A stretch of DNA of 64,000 nt from Endocalyx cinctus (GCA_001600455.1 BCKC01000012.1:310001-374000); one strand, 5' to 3'; positions 1 through 13,368 are shown, counted from the stretch's first letter. Notes: a model not told the origin generated them from the letters alone. Translations and numbers: made by a program.

Positions 1-710
1 CAATACAGGGGTACCGATTTGGGCATCACACGCGATCCACTTCAGCTGGAGGACCAGGAGCAGTGCGCATGTAACGATAGCTAATCAAATGGCTGTGATG
101 AGGGAAATGTGTGATGGAAATGGAGATACCAAATTAATCTGCATGAAGGTCCTAATGTGACGAACGCAAGCCGTATCACTTGATTTACTCGGGATGTGGA
201 TGGGAATAATGTGAAGTTCGGGTCTCGAAATCGAAAAAGAAATATGCCTGCACCTCAGCGGTCACATAGTATAGAACTTCGGAACTGACTGGTATTGGCT
301 ACGATTTCGTAAAAGACAGTCAGTCACCCGATAGTCGGAGTTAAGCAGTGCTTCATTGGCCAATCGAATTGAGTAGGTATCTATCACCGTAGAAAACATT
401 TGGCACATGAACAAAAAAAAATATGTATTCACATCACAGTAGAAGGAAAGGTTACATGCGGAAATATCGGTGAGATGGAAATTCAGACAAATTTATTCGT
501 GCAAATTCTAGGTATATACACCCGCTGATTAGATACCTCTTCCTAACGCCAACGATTTCAAACCAATCCGAACAGTAGAATAGCAATTTGTGGCGGCTTG
601 AATCTTCAGATCACATCATCTGTCCCACATAATAAACCGTATATTATTCATACATATTAGTAGCATGCGGCATATAAACAAATGCCCACCCCCCTCGTCG
701 TATAATATCC
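1..710. other. Intergenic, no gene seen
   Basis: AT-rich sequence with no coding signal on either strand that I can support. It lies past the 3' end of the phosphotransferase gene that follows on the minus strand. Confidence 0.6.
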
Positions 711-1847
711 TTAAGCCGCGGGCTCGGGAAGGGACTCGACGAGCTCTATCGTCTTGTGGTCCATAAGAGCCTCGGAGTATCGCACCGCCATAGGGAATAC
801 GCATTCCTTGGGCTGCATCTGGTAAGGGCACATAATCCATCCAATACCGGCGAGGAGCGACTTCCTGTACTCGACGCGAACGTCCTCGTCCTTGCTCGAA
901 AAGGCCGGCGCTCCCAACTTGTGGAGGGTCTCGAGGTAGTGGTCGACGACCTCCCACTCGTGCGCCCTCCTGTCCTCGACGCTGAGAGCGGCTACGACGA
1001 AGTAAGCGAGATCGTGGAAAGCGGAGGCGATGTGGATCATCTGCCAATCCAGGAAGCGTGGGGCGCCTCCGTCGAGGTAGGTGTTACCGGTGTGGGAGTC
1101 ACCGTGCACCAGGCAAAGGAACTTGGGGTTTCGCGAAGCGTAGTGCTTCTTCAGCGCCGCGGTGACGCGTTCCTGGCTTCGCAGGAACTCGTGGACCGGC
1201 GGCCTGTCCGGACCGTTCACGACGGCGTCGTAGGTCTGGACGAGCGTGAGGATAGCTTGGTCGTAGTCGGACGTGAGCCAGGGGTAGTCCTCGGCCTTGA
1301 CCCCCCACGTCTTCGCGTGCAGAGCCGCGAGCTGTTCCACGCCGGCCTTGACGGTCGAGACGGGCCACGTGTTGACGGGGGTGCCGAACTCGCATCCCTC
1401 GGCGCTCAGGTCGTCCATGATGACGATACCTTGCTTCTCGTCATGCTCGGCCCACCGGGACTTGGGGAGCTCCATGTGGTCGAGGAGGGGCGCGACGCGG
1501 TTGAAGAACTCAACCTCCCTCTGGTAAATCATCACGATCCAAGGCATTTGCTGGATAAATGCGGGGTTGAAACCACCCTTGATGCAGATGCGAGCGGGCT
1601 TCCATGATGCAGCGTCCTCGTTTGCATATGTAACGGTGTAATACAACTTGGTCGCAGTTCCGGGGAGGGTGTTGGTGAGTTCGATTGACTTCACTTCAGC
1701 TCCCAATACGCCGGATAGCCACGAAACGGTGATATCTTCTGGCACTGCAGGTAATTGTGATAGAGGGGTAACTTCAAGCAATGGAGACTTTGCTGACGCA
1801 GCATCACCAAGGTGGGGCTGTGCAAGTACTTCCTCAGTCATCGACAT
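711..1847 (-). CDS. Ecdysteroid-kinase-like / aminoglycoside phosphotransferase-fold kinase
   Basis: A 378-residue, intron-free protein with a phosphotransferase (APH/CHK kinase-like) fold. Seen: the Brenner motif HGDSHTGN at residues 248-255 (catalytic Asp250, metal ligand Asn255), the metal-binding FLDWQ near Asp267, a candidate ATP lysine in CIKGG at Lys90 and a candidate helix-C glutamate at Glu111 (YQREVEFF). These residues define the ATP-dependent small-molecule kinase superfamily that includes EcKL and CHK kinases. The length is normal for the family. The substrate cannot be read from sequence; fungal members are mostly uncharacterised and may phosphorylate hydroxylated metabolites. 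No signal peptide or membrane segment is seen, so it is probably cytosolic. The start ATG is the first in frame, with a second Met two codons later. It stands alone, with a 3.7 kb spacer upstream. Confidence 0.8.
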   Translation of the reverse strand: MSMTEEVLAQPHLGDAASAKSPLLEVTPLSQLPAVPEDITVSWLSGVLGAEVKSIELTNTLPGTATKLYYTVTYANEDAASWKPARICIKGGFNPAFIQQMPWIVMIYQREVEFFNRVAPLLDHMELPKSRWAEHDEKQGIVIMDDLSAEGCEFGTPVNTWPVSTVKAGVEQLAALHAKTWGVKAEDYPWLTSDYDQAILTLVQTYDAVVNGPDRPPVHEFLRSQERVTAALKKHYASRNPKFLCLVHGDSHTGNTYLDGGAPRFLDWQMIHIASAFHDLAYFVVAALSVEDRRAHEWEVVDHYLETLHKLGAPAFSSKDEDVRVEYRKSLLAGIGWIMCPYQMQPKECVFPMAVRYSEALMDHKTIELVESLPEPAA

Positions 1848-4800
1848 TATGATTGGTAGGTATGAAGAAAATTGGGTTGGATTGGAGAATTAAGAGAGGG
1901 ACTGGAAAAAAAAAAGAAGAAATATATTTGAAGAGCAATATGTTTAATTGAGAAGGTGTTTGCGACCTGCGAGTTTGTAATGCGTCTTATAACTCAGAAT
2001 TTCATCCACGAGAGGGGGGGGATCGAGGATAATAAAATGAAGTCGGTTGTGTCTAGCCACTTTTCTATCTGCCCCCCATTCCCCCTTCCATCGTTCCGCG
2101 ACCCATGAAAAAATAACCAAGTTCGTCCAGAAGTTTGCTGATAGGGATGTGCACAGATTCTACGGCCTGATAATTTCGAGAAAATCAAACCCCTATTTAC
2201 CCTGGGCCCATCTAGCCAATTGGGATATGGGTCGGACAGAAGTGGGCATGAAAACGACCCCATACACGATGCAAGGGAGAAAGCAACATGCGTCAGTCTT
2301 AGGAGTGACCTTGGCTACCTTTGTTTATCAGTTCTACTTTCATCGATATTCGGGCAGATGACAGGTGGCAAATGGGTTTGTTTTTTCCTCGAATTTTCTT
2401 TATCTCTTTCTGATTTTCTACACTAACTTACATACTGAGACCAACCGCATACACTAGGTATGCAGGGAAACGTGCGAGAACGAAAACGGATAGAAAGATG
2501 ACCAACTGTGGTTTGTTAATTTAGTGTATCCTCGTTATCATTATGATCATGATGATCAGCCGAAGCAGAAGAACGGAGTAGAATCAAATTTGTTATGCAA
2601 GTCAGTCAAATTAGGGTGGGTGTATCATCTTGTTGTTTGGCCTGAACTGGCTGACTAACTTCATCCTCTGTCTTGTTAAGATGAGAGGTCAAAAGAAAAA
2701 ATCGGGTGATGAGTTACAATCCACGATTTGTAATTTCCTTATCCTAGCAGTTCGAAAATCAATTCACTATCCTTACCATATCTTTTACTGAATCGGGGTA
2801 CTGTCAACGTAGCATATCACAGATAAAATTTGTTTCAGAGGGTTTGGCCTCTTGTTATAAACTAGTATGAAAGTGATATGGTCACAATATGTGATGGACA
2901 TGGAGCCCTCCCGAACTCTAGAATGATACAGGATTCTTGATTCTTTTTTTTTTTTTTTTACTATAAGAAATCGAGTTTAGTTGCTCCAATATACTAAGTA
3001 GTACACTATGTAACCTGACACTGACCAGGAAATGGCTGTAGTGTTCTACCCGTGCCGCCGATGTGGAGTTGATCGTGAATCGTGTGCTATAGTTATATAT
3101 ACTATAGTTATATAGTTATAGCGTATTGTAGTGTATTAATCTATTATAGTTGACACTGCGGCACAGTCAGATTGAACGTGCTCCACCACGCTATACGTAG
3201 TCTTCCCGTCCTGTCGTCATTATTTCGTGCATATAATAACATATAATGAAATGTATTAAGATGAACCCCGAGTATTATTCACTTGTGATTGTCACCTTAT
3301 TGGTACAGAACGAGTACATATTACGAAGATCGCGGGAAGTGGGAAGTTTAAAACGCTCCCCCAACGAGACCATCTTATATCCCAGTCTAATATCAGAAAA
3401 GACAGAAAACATCAGGCAGGCTGACCGGTAGGCTGACGGGGTCTTCTGCGAAGAAAGTAGTAATTAAGAGATTAAAACCTCCATTGAGCAGTTAAAATCG
3501 TACGTATACAACATTCGACTCAATTCACGCGACGTAAAGAATTATGATACTGTGTGTAATGTTTACAGTACGGAGATGAAGACAGCAATCAAGAATGTAT
3601 GTCTAATAAGAAGCTGTAGGACTGAGCAGGCCTGTCAAGGAACCCATGTAATCCATGTAATATTGTGTAGATACTAAAGTATGCAGTAAGCGCAAGCTGA
3701 CCAGGAACTACCAGGGTTACCAGGGAAGCAGATGGAGTTCTCGCGAAATCATTTCTCTGTTCGTAATACTGATAAAACAATAAAATAAAATATAAAAAAA
3801 ATAAAAGAGGCAGGAGAAAATATACTGGTAGTATACGTAACGTAATCTTTTCTGGACTTATGAAATATGAATTATTACGTATATACGTACTTAAGTAGTT
3901 AAAGGTAAAACAACTGATAAAAAAGTAATACAGACAATGGAAATTTTTTTTTTCTTCTCTTTCTTCTCTTTCTTCAATGGCTTACTTGACTCAGAGAGAA
4001 AAAAAAGTTACTGGTGGATAACTCAGTATACACTTACTAGTTGGATGGATACACATATAGATTAGTATATGAGATAATGGTTTTGATAGGTTATATTATA
4101 CCACTATTTCTTATGCAGACCTATTGAATTATGTTGATTGGCTTCGCGGAAGCCTTTGTCCTAGCCGAGATATCAACGGCAAAGTTGTGCCATTCCAGAC
4201 AAGTAAACCGTTCGGCCCGGAGTCTTTTTTTTTTTTTTCTCTTCTTTCTCAAACGTAGATCGTTTACTACTAATGGATCTAACCTCCATCTAACTAGGTT
4301 CTCCTCACGTTTTATTTGACATTAGTATCATAATACACTACGTATACTAATGTAGGTCGACGGGTACATCTTTATTCAAGTATTATTGAGAGAAATCGAG
4401 AGATGCAGGGGTCAATGCAGGGGAACACTCGTATGAATTAAGAAATTTCTTAATCATTATACAATACGTACTACTATATGTACATTGTATATTATTATAA
4501 CGCACAATGCTGGTCGTGGCTTTTTTCGTGTAAGGGCTGATAGAGATCTCATTGGACGTGCGTTCGGTGGGTATTGCTGAGTGAAGTGCGTACCCTCGTC
4601 GTACTATCACAACGGTCCGTGTCTCCCGTCTTTAGTGTCGTATAGATCGCAAGGGTAGGAATTCGTCTTCCGCTATAGTAACCTCGATGAAACACCCTAG
4701 AACCTTGAATATTCAACGTATACCGGCTGTTATTGGTGATCAATACTCTACTATGATGTATACTATGTACGTGATACCGTAACTCCAGCTCCAAACACTG

Positions 4801-5545
4801 TTTTTTACGCATAATAATTCCACTTTATCACTGCGAATTATTCTTTGTACCACAGTAAATATCCGATAACCGTCGCTTCTGCTCTTTATATCTTGTGAGA
4901 GTGTCACTCTGTAGAAAATTTTCAATTCGACATAATCATAGCATGCCATCGACGAATGTAAATGTCTCGCTGACTGCATATACTACTATGTTGCTGATAA
5001 TCTCTATATTCTCTCCGAAAGGCAACTTATAGCCGATTCTCCAACTGATCGATCGTACGGTATTTTCTTTTCATCTTTCGTTCTGTTCTTCTTCCCCTTC
5101 TCTCCTCCTCGTCACCTGCATTAGTCTGCCCCATCTTCAACGCCATCCAGGTAATCCCTACACAGCGCATCAACCCCCCTGGATCGAGTTTAAGGGATTG
5201 GTGTGTGATGAATGTGACATTACCCATAATCGAATCTTAGTTAATAAAGTATCCCGGTTTACTCACCGTGATGAATCTGCCGAACAAACAGACTGCTCCT
5301 CACAACCAAGTAACCTCCACAAGTTTCCTGTACAATTGATTCAAACTAGCTGTCGTGGAAGCAAGCTGTTGCTAGCTACTTAATCGGGATTCTACCTCGG
5401 CCATTGGAAAGAGGCATTTGTCATCCTCCCTATAAACCGGCCTCGTCCTCCTTCCCCCGTCTCCTTCACGTCCTCCTTAGTTTTCTCCTTGGTCGTAGCA
5501 GACAGGAATTCAGGATTGGAAATATTCGATTTCGAAGCGAACAAG
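1848..5545. other. Long intergenic region, no gene seen
   Basis: About 3.7 kb of AT-rich sequence. It holds poly-T/poly-A tracts (for example near 2945-2960 and 4226-4239) and a short TATAGTTATA-type repeat around 3091-3120. All open frames are short, lack family signatures and look like chance frames. I see no convincing relic of a gene or transposon. Confidence 0.5.
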
Positions 5546-6906
5546 ATGTCGTCAGCTCGCGATCAGCTACCGCCGGCTATCATCACCTTCCTGGTGGCGA
5601 ACACCATCGCCGTCGGTCTCAGAATATTCGTTCGGACGCGAATTAGCAAATCATTCAGTTATGACGATTGGGCCATGGCGCTCGCTTTTGTAAGGACTCG
5701 GTGACGGCACCATAACCTTCAACTCGTAATCTAACAGGCGGACAGGCTGGATATGTCACATTATGTGCCCTAACGTTGATATCGTTATCATATGGATATG
5801 GAGCGACGGATATGGAACCGGGTTTCAGCGTGATGAACGCTACCAAGGTAAGTTCACCCTCTCGTCGAGGCGTATTTGAGAATAAGGGGGACCTAACAAT
5901 GATCCAAAGTTCTTCGTGGCGTCGACGTTAGCGTACGTCATCATCGTGTATATCGCCAAGGTCAGCGTCGCGCTGGTCCTCTTCCGGATCGCAGTTACCA
6001 ACCAGCCTATACGGAGACTGCTCCTGGTTTCTGTCGCCGCATTGACCGTATGGACGACCGTGACGACCGTAATCGTGGCATTACAGTGCAGGCCGCTGTC
6101 CGTCGCTTGGGGAGAGGGTACAGGGACTTGTCTACCAGGATACGTGCTCGCAAATACCGGCTACTCTATTTCTGCCATGGATATTGCCTCTAGTCTCCTC
6201 TATGCAGTGAGTATCCATCGCCATCAGGTATTCGCAATCTACAAGAACGTAACGTGAAAGCTAATCCATCGATACAAGGTTTTGCCCATTTTCCTCTTAC
6301 GCAACGTAAAGCTGAGTGCAAGAGTTAAGGCATCAGTAATTGTCCTCCTCGGATTGGGTGTAGTGTGAGCCACGGCTTCGTCTGATGATAAGTCGGCAAT
6401 GATATGCGATGCTAACAAGGTTCACAGGAGCTCCGTGGTTACCATTATCAGATTGAAGTTCCTCATCGATGTTTCGAACCTCAAGTCCCCTACCGGTGTA
6501 GAAGCAGCCAATGCTTACCTGACTACCTTTGTCTAGTACGTGGTCATCATCTTCTTTCTTTCTCCCCTTCGTACATCCTTTCTCCTTGAGACTACCATAA
6601 CGCCATGTACTAATTGACGCCTTTAACAGCTCCATCATTGAGCTTGGATTAACAATCTTCACGGCCAGCTTAGCCGCATTACGACCTCTCCTTAAATGGG
6701 TACCGTTCGGCGCCAGTTCCGGCCACGCTTATGGCCCTACGTACGGACATTCTCAGTCAAAGAAGAGCGGACACCGGGAAGAGATGGGACGGAGCATGAA
6801 GCTCGACGAAATAAGCTTGTCGAAGGAGAGCCAGGAACATATTATCCCACCCAACGGACGAGTTGCCAAGCACACGCGATACGAGGTCAGCTATTCAAAA
6901 GCTTAG
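5546..6906 (+). CDS. Rhodopsin-fold seven-helix membrane protein (PTH11-related family)
   Basis: Rebuilt as six exons: 5546-5689, 5746-5847, 5910-6206, 6279-6364, 6428-6535 and 6630-6906, giving 337 residues with frame kept at each junction. The product has the layout of the fungal rhodopsin-like integral membrane family: an N-terminal helix, the RxRISKSFSYDDWAMA segment that follows helix 1 in this family, further hydrophobic helices (including IVYIAKVSVALVLFRI and LLLVSVAALTVWTTV), an FLIDVSN loop, a last helix and a charged, Ser/Lys-rich cytosolic tail. Family members sit in the plasma membrane; some (PTH11) act in surface sensing, but most have no assigned role. Introns 2 and 3 end in AAG instead of CAG/TAG. 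The first in-frame ATG matches the family N-terminus. Alternative boundaries of a few residues are possible at the junctions. Confidence 0.8.
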
Positions 6907-7960
6907 GACGGCACATATATATGCGACTGCATACCGATAACGGTCGCCCCCAAGTTCGAAGGACCGGCTTGCCCACTCCTCTGCATGGCCCGACCGTATA
7001 TCAACACACCATGGAAGACCATATACACTTGCTGTCAATGAGAGTTACTTGACTTCTCGACCTTCTTTTCTTACTTTCTTTTTTGTTTTGGATATACCAG
7101 CTTCGGAAGGACCTTGTCATAACGCTGATGGCAGTGTAGAAAGTGTACAACAAGTGTATGAGTGTGAAGGAAAGGAAAGGGAAGGGAAGGAGAGGGAAGG
7201 AAATAATAAACAACAACCGAGGGCGGTCTGGACGACGTGCATGCAAAGATATATGCATACCAAGCAAGGGCGCCGTGGATTGTTGGATTTTGGGAAAGAA
7301 AATCGGTGAAGGCCCTTCGTTCGTATCGGCCCAAGTGGGTTTTCCTTCCTTGTCTCTTTTCTTTTCTTTGCATATATACCAAGTATATATATATATATCG
7401 AGAGATTAATTAACGAAACAGAAATACTCACATAAGACAAAAAAAAGAAAGGAGTCAGAAACATCGTACAGACCGAGAAGCAATGCCACTTTCGGGTTAC
7501 GTTCAATGAGATGCCATACGATATAGACATCAAAGAGAGGCGAGATACATTTATATATATATATATAAATATATAAACACATGTCAGCGGTGTAATTGTC
7601 TGAGTCTCATGAGACTAAAAAACTTCTTCAGCGGGGCGGTGATCATACGTACTTATCGACCAGGGGGGGTAACGTTCCACTTTCTACCCCTTCACAAAAA
7701 TTTAGCCCATCTGAGTCATGGCCAAATTAAGATCACAACCAGAAAAGTATTCTGGAAGGATTGACAAAAAAAAAAAGACGAGTATATTTCTAATTACTTA
7801 TTACTGGATATATAGGAAAACGCCATTTTCAAGACGCGTGAGCGCTGATCTAATCTGATAACCCAATGAAAAGCAGCCATTTTGATACGCCTCAGAACTC
7901 CGTACTCGGAACATTTACCCCGGTCAAGACAAAACAAAAGGAACAAGGTTCAGGATGTGG
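6907..7960. other. Intergenic with simple repeats
   Basis: No gene seen. It contains a purine-rich GGAAAGG/GGGAAGG tract around 7167-7202, an AT microsatellite near 7384-7399, a second (TA)n around 7553-7577 and an A11 run near 7766. The open frames over the purine tract are low-complexity artefacts. It is also the downstream flank of the terpene cyclase, and no prenyltransferase-like coding sequence is found here. Confidence 0.55.
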
Positions 7961-9142
7961 TCACGGGTTATATCTTGGACATGTCGAGCTCCAATAACAG
8001 TTGCCACCCAACATTAGTTCCATGGCATTGACGTAACTTTCCATCTTAATGGAGCCGCACTGTTTCTTCACCTCAGCGCCCATTCGCTTGGTTACTTGCT
8101 CATGTTGCACGATTAGACCCTTGACGAAAATCAGAGCATCGGATTCGCTCAAACCGTATTGGCTCATCACAACTGGAACGGCGTTCCACTTACGATCACC
8201 GTCATCGGGGTCGTTTCTCTCCACGTTCCAGGAGTAAAGGTCATTGGTCAAAGCCATCACTCGACCAGAGGATAGGTAGAAATCACGGCAGATCTTGGTT
8301 TCGGTCTCGTCAAGGTAAATGTCGGTAGTCCACCGCATGAAACTTTCCATCACACTATATTTATCACCGATTCGTCAGTAATGCATCGTGTGACTAGGAA
8401 ACGGAGCGCCCAGGGACGGAGCTTATCTTACCCAAACCCAACGTTTAGTATTCTGTACTCGGTATACTCCTCGATAGTATCGAGTTGCCCTTTCTGGCTA
8501 TCATAGTTGTCTAGGTACGACTTCAAGGCCGACAATACGCGCGGAGCGTTTTCCTTGTCTAGTTGAGTAAGCCGGGAGCCAAAATCCTTGAACAAGGATC
8601 CAAGGGTACTTTTCGGCGTAGGCTTGTCTGAAGTTTCTACTAAGCTGTTGCCCACATTTGCGTGCACTTCTTGAGCTCCGCTATGTGGCATGACTTCTAC
8701 GACGTCTGCGAATAGTTATATGTCAGCTGATATTATCACCAAAAAAAATGAGCGGTGTGAATTGCTCACCGTCATAGATCCATAATGATTCGATAATCTC
8801 GGTGGCCATCTTTACCCTCTCGGTTTTGCCTCGGGGCCACGAGAGAGCGAAGAAGTTTCCCTGCGGGCCAGCCGAGTGGGATCTATACTCTACGTCTGGG
8901 AAGACGCTCTGGAAGTTATTCCGAGCGTCGACGGCGCTCAGGTCAACTTGGTCGTCCTTCGCATGGACGTTCACCGGGAACGTCGTAATAGAAGAAGGAG
9001 ACGAAGCAGTGTCAATTACGATAGGCGAGCGGTAACTATGCGGCTCCTGACGAGTCAAAGAGGAATAAGCACGGCTGAAAATTGACGAGAGCTTGTTGCC
9101 CTGGCCGAGGCTCAAGCAAGACATGTTGTTCTTTTCCGGCAT
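7961..9142 (-). CDS. Class I terpene cyclase, stand-alone cyclase domain
   Basis: Three exons (9142-8770, 8705-8432, 8354-7961) give 346 residues. Removing intron 1 creates the aspartate-rich metal motif DDVVE at residues 124-128. The second metal motif NDLYSWNVE lies at 253-261 (Asn253, Ser257, Glu261), fitting NDxxSxxxE. The C-terminus ends in CPRYNP with the conserved Arg-Tyr pair. Together these show an intact Mg2+-dependent class I cyclase that ionises a prenyl diphosphate. The size, motif spacing and WSSTCPRY ending resemble the N-terminal cyclase half of fungal chimeric di-/sesterterpene synthases (PaFS/AcOS type), yet a stop follows at once and no prenyltransferase half exists downstream. 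The substrate chain length is not readable. The start was chosen at the ATG in an ACCACC context; codons upstream lack an ATG. No P450 or other tailoring gene is adjacent. Confidence 0.85.
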
Positions 9143-12100
9143 GGTGGTCTCAAATAAATATAAAACTGTCACAACAATTCAATTGGAGTTAAACAGTATG
9201 TGAAGGAAAAAGTGGGCTCAGGATTGGGGATGGGATATTGGTGGCAATGTTAGGTACAAGTTGAATAAGACGAGCTCACATCCAAGATGTACAAAAGGAG
9301 TGACCAATTGATCGTGAGCCGAGGGTGAACTAGCGAAGAATGATGCTGTATGCAGATTCCGACATATGGGAAAGCTCTCAAGGGAATCACATCAATTATA
9401 TACACACTCACCTCCTCCTATCAAGCCGATTTGGGAGTGTATTGCCGGGGTTTTTTCATATTGTCTGTACCGCCTTCTGAGAGTCATCAGACGGTAAACC
9501 CGACCCCTGGTTATCTCATTCTCGAATCCTATGGGCACGTAAAAGTTTCCCAGAAATCAACATCAGCCCAGCATCGTGGCTTCGGGAACGAGAAAAAAAA
9601 ACGATGGGGAAAGCATGGGTTCGAACCCACAGAGAGGGATCACATGTGAGACCGCTGAAGAATTTGCCCGCCCTGTTAGGAAGTCGAACCGGCCCAAAAC
9701 CCAATCCCCAAGCTCTGGTACGCCCAACCCGGATAAACACGTATCGTGAAGCCATAGGATTTCACATTAACTTACGTGCCAGCACAACATGGGTTGAATT
9801 CAAAAACGTCTTTTTTAGCCTATTAAATTTAACGGCAATGCTGGAAACGTCATATCACGAAAATTCATTACAGGCTTAATTCCCATGGGACCACTGGATC
9901 CTTACCACCGCACGTGGAAATTTTCATTTCTTGTGTACACCGAGTATTACTAACCCTACAGCCTCATCCTTCGAACCAATTTCAACTTTCTATTTTCGGG
10001 TTCTCTTACTCATTTCGGTACCTTTGTGGCGTTCTCGGATACCTCGCGACGAGATCCCATAGCCCTACTCAGGCACAGCTCATCTCATCCAGGCTGCAGT
10101 ATTCTAAGCACGATGACGAGAAAACACTGTGACGAGAGGAAAAAAAAAGTGTTAAATGTAACCTACACCGGTTATGAGGAGTCCGGGATTATCATTCGTC
10201 CTGGAGTAGAACCCCAAGCGCCTACAGAATTGTGACTCAGACTAATGTTTGCATATATCCACCCAAACCACGTCCATTGGCTTTACCGGCAGGCGGTGAG
10301 CGATAAAGAAACCCACCAAGCCCGTCGTAAAGATGATAGGTATAAGTCCTATTAATGGTCAGTGAAATTCCGTCAACAGTCTTCGTCACAATAGTTTCAC
10401 TTAACCTGTTGACTTAATTATTTCCAAACACTGGAAGAAAAAATTTTTTCGGAAAAGAAAATTTATCGACGTCAGCAATTTTAATATCAATCCTTGTTGT
10501 AATTCGAGATTTAACAAGGGTTCAGGGTATCCGAGCCCACGGCGATGGGTCATGGAATGTTTCATAGAATCTCGTCTTACACTAGGTTGGTATGGACGAA
10601 GGATTTCAAGGGTGTTTCGTAAATTCCCGAAATTAATGTGGTACCAGTTACCAAGTTCTTGGGAGCTGTCATTGCCGGGCTTGCATCTGCACCCCGACTT
10701 AACAACACAATATGAAGCTCAATATAGTTAAAAACAGATCCTACCATGCAAGGTAGCCACGATGCAGGACGCTATTGAAAGATGATTTATTAATGTTATT
10801 ATTATTAGAGCCATGGTGTATGTAAGGCTGGTTCCCGGAAGTTTGGATCCTTTATCTCTTTGTACTACAAAAAGATCATCCTGACGCAAGAAAATTTTTC
10901 TGATGATAAAAATTTTCTTTTTCTTTCTTCCTTTTCTTTTTTTTCTTTCGGATTACTCTTCCGCGCAAGAGCATGACAACACTGTGCTCTACCACGTTAC
11001 CTTGATCAAGCCTGAATTACCAGCCGTACCATCCGACGAATCGGAAGTTTGGAATCTATAATTATACATAGATGAAGAATACGTGTTACTCGTATAGGAA
11101 AGATTGGCACGGCTCAAAACGAGGCTTTATATTCAAAAGAAACTCGAGTTCGGTAATTATTGCCTGCTTATGCTCCTTGACGCCAGAAGATTCATACTGT
11201 AAACCTTCCGGTTTTCTTCCCAAATAGTTACGAACTGGCCAACTTATTCCATGTTGGTACTTTTCCGTGGGTTTCGCCGTCACTCATTTTCCCCGGTCGA
11301 CCAAATTACGTTCTATACAGCCTAATAAATTCCCGCACCTCGAACAGGACTTAAAAAGACATTTGAAAAATCTTTTCCGAGTCGATATTCATTGGGTTTC
11401 CTTTTCTGCTTCCAGTTCCTTGTTCTTTACGTCCGATAGAAGAAATTCACGTAAGCCTAGGACTTCACCGTACGTTTAAGACTGAATTGATTTGGATAAA
11501 CGGATGATAATTGAATTTCAATATTCGTACAGTGGTTATTCATTGTATTGAGCTCTGGAAGATATCTTAGAAGATAGTTCCTGTACTTGGTAATCCTTGT
11601 CGGTCAGTAAAACAAGGTATCAGCGATAACGCCGTTTGAGGTCGCTTAGACCTGTCATAATCGTCTTGGCTACCACTACCCTCTTATCACATCACTTTTG
11701 AATTTTTTTCTGCCTTTTTAAATATTCTACTTGAGTATTAGCCTTGTGGCGGTCTATCGTCGGGACATTTGTTCAGACATGAAAGTTGCTACCTCGGGAC
11801 TACTTTACGTTGCGGCAAGAGTAGGACTTGGTACGAAGGTAGCTCACCACTCATGCCTCGCTTAGGATTTTACATGAAATTTAGTTTGACAGAAAACCAG
11901 CCAGTCCCCTTACGTGGCACGTCCTATTTCATTATTTCCCTTGCGGGTAGTTCCGAGAAAGTACCTAGACAAGTAAATATGGCCAATGCACTGGCATGAA
12001 CTATTATGTGTATGTATGTGGCTGAGCCTTTTAACCATTTATCATGCTATTACGGAATCGTTTCCCGTCTTCCATTATTTTCTTTTGCCCCTGTTTTACA

Positions 12101-13368
12101 CAGTTAGAAGTTCATATTCCAGGATCATCTCATAATGCCAACTCAAAGAAACACTTCAACAGGGATGTTAAAAAACTTACCAATACTCTGGGACAGTCAA
12201 AATATGTGCCACGTCCTATACCTCTCCAATTTTTACCCGTAATTAAATTCCTGGCTTTACGATCTTCATCAGGTAGTCATACGGTATACGCTGATTAGTA
12301 ACTGCGACAGAGAGCCACTATGTGGCCAATGTAATCGATGATAGTGATATCTTCGCGAAGACCGAGAAGAACTCTTCCTCGGAGGCCAGGATGAAGTTCG
12401 CCTGAAACCTTCCTAGGACCAGGACAGTGGGTACGATGATTCAAATTACGAATATCAGCGAAACTGTATCCAAATTAGATCAATATTGGTACGTATGCGT
12501 CATTGATAGCCCAAAAGACTAGATTTTTTTTTATTTCCGTATTACAGAATAATCTCTTTGAAGCGCAGATAAATATCCGCAATTACTCGACAAGTCGTTG
12601 AAGGGTACGAGCACGTAATTAAAGCTTCTTTTTTTTCTTCTTCTCTCTTTGCCCCTATTCTCGTATTTACATTTACTGTTACAACATGACGTTTGGGTGA
12701 TACACTTGTCGTTATACTGGCCAATAATATGGTAAATAGTTGATAAATCAGAGCCGAAGCCACATTAGCCACAACACGAACGAGCCTTAAAATGGTAAAT
12801 ATAGTTAGTATGTTCCTATATACATCATTGGTCCTCTATTATACCAGCGATGTTACTTACAAATGATTCTAACCTAGTTAAAATAATCATTTATACCTTT
12901 TACACGGTATATATATATATATTATCAATTCTTTTCTATTATTTTCTTCTCAGTACTAGATACATACGAATTTCACCAAACAGCACTGATTTGGTAACTT
13001 ACAGGGTGAGAGTTGAGAATTTCCAAGAACAGAACGGAATCTGTGCTTACAATAATCCAATCAATTTACTTACTCGCATCTTCCAACCTGCCAGGATTGT
13101 ATTGGACAAATGAGGGTCGTAAAAATGTCGACAAGTCATAACGTTCTACGCTTGCTGCATAAATTTTGACTTTTCAGAATTTCTGACTAGTTTTTTTTTT
13201 TCTTTCCGTTCCATTCCTTTCCCTCCATGACTCCGATGATCGCCACCACAGGTTCATAACAAGCAACAAAACCAACCCGACCCAACCCAACCACTCTCCC
13301 CGAAAACTAAAATATGGTCGGGTAGCGTAAGGATAGGATCGCATCGAACATGATGATATTTGGAACAA
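9143..13368. other. 4.2 kb gene-poor region
   Basis: No gene recognised on either strand. The open frames are under 95 codons, mostly lack good starts and match no family I know. A perfect palindrome GGGTTCGAACCC lies at about 9617-9628 but does not fold into a tRNA. Poly-T/poly-pyrimidine tracts occur around 10917-10948, and a (TA)n run at about 12909-12922. The base composition is less AT-biased than other spacers, so an eroded, unrecognised element is possible. Confidence 0.45.

Noticed and set aside
7143..7533. Overlapping open frames of 86-138 codons on both strands
   Set aside because: They cross purine/pyrimidine and AT repeats, have low-complexity products and no splice or family support.
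9596..9690. Possible tRNA gene around the palindrome GGGTTCGAACCC
   Set aside because: It resembles a T-arm, but in tRNA register the third stem pair mismatches, no matching acceptor 5' strand exists at the right distance on either strand, and no A box is present.
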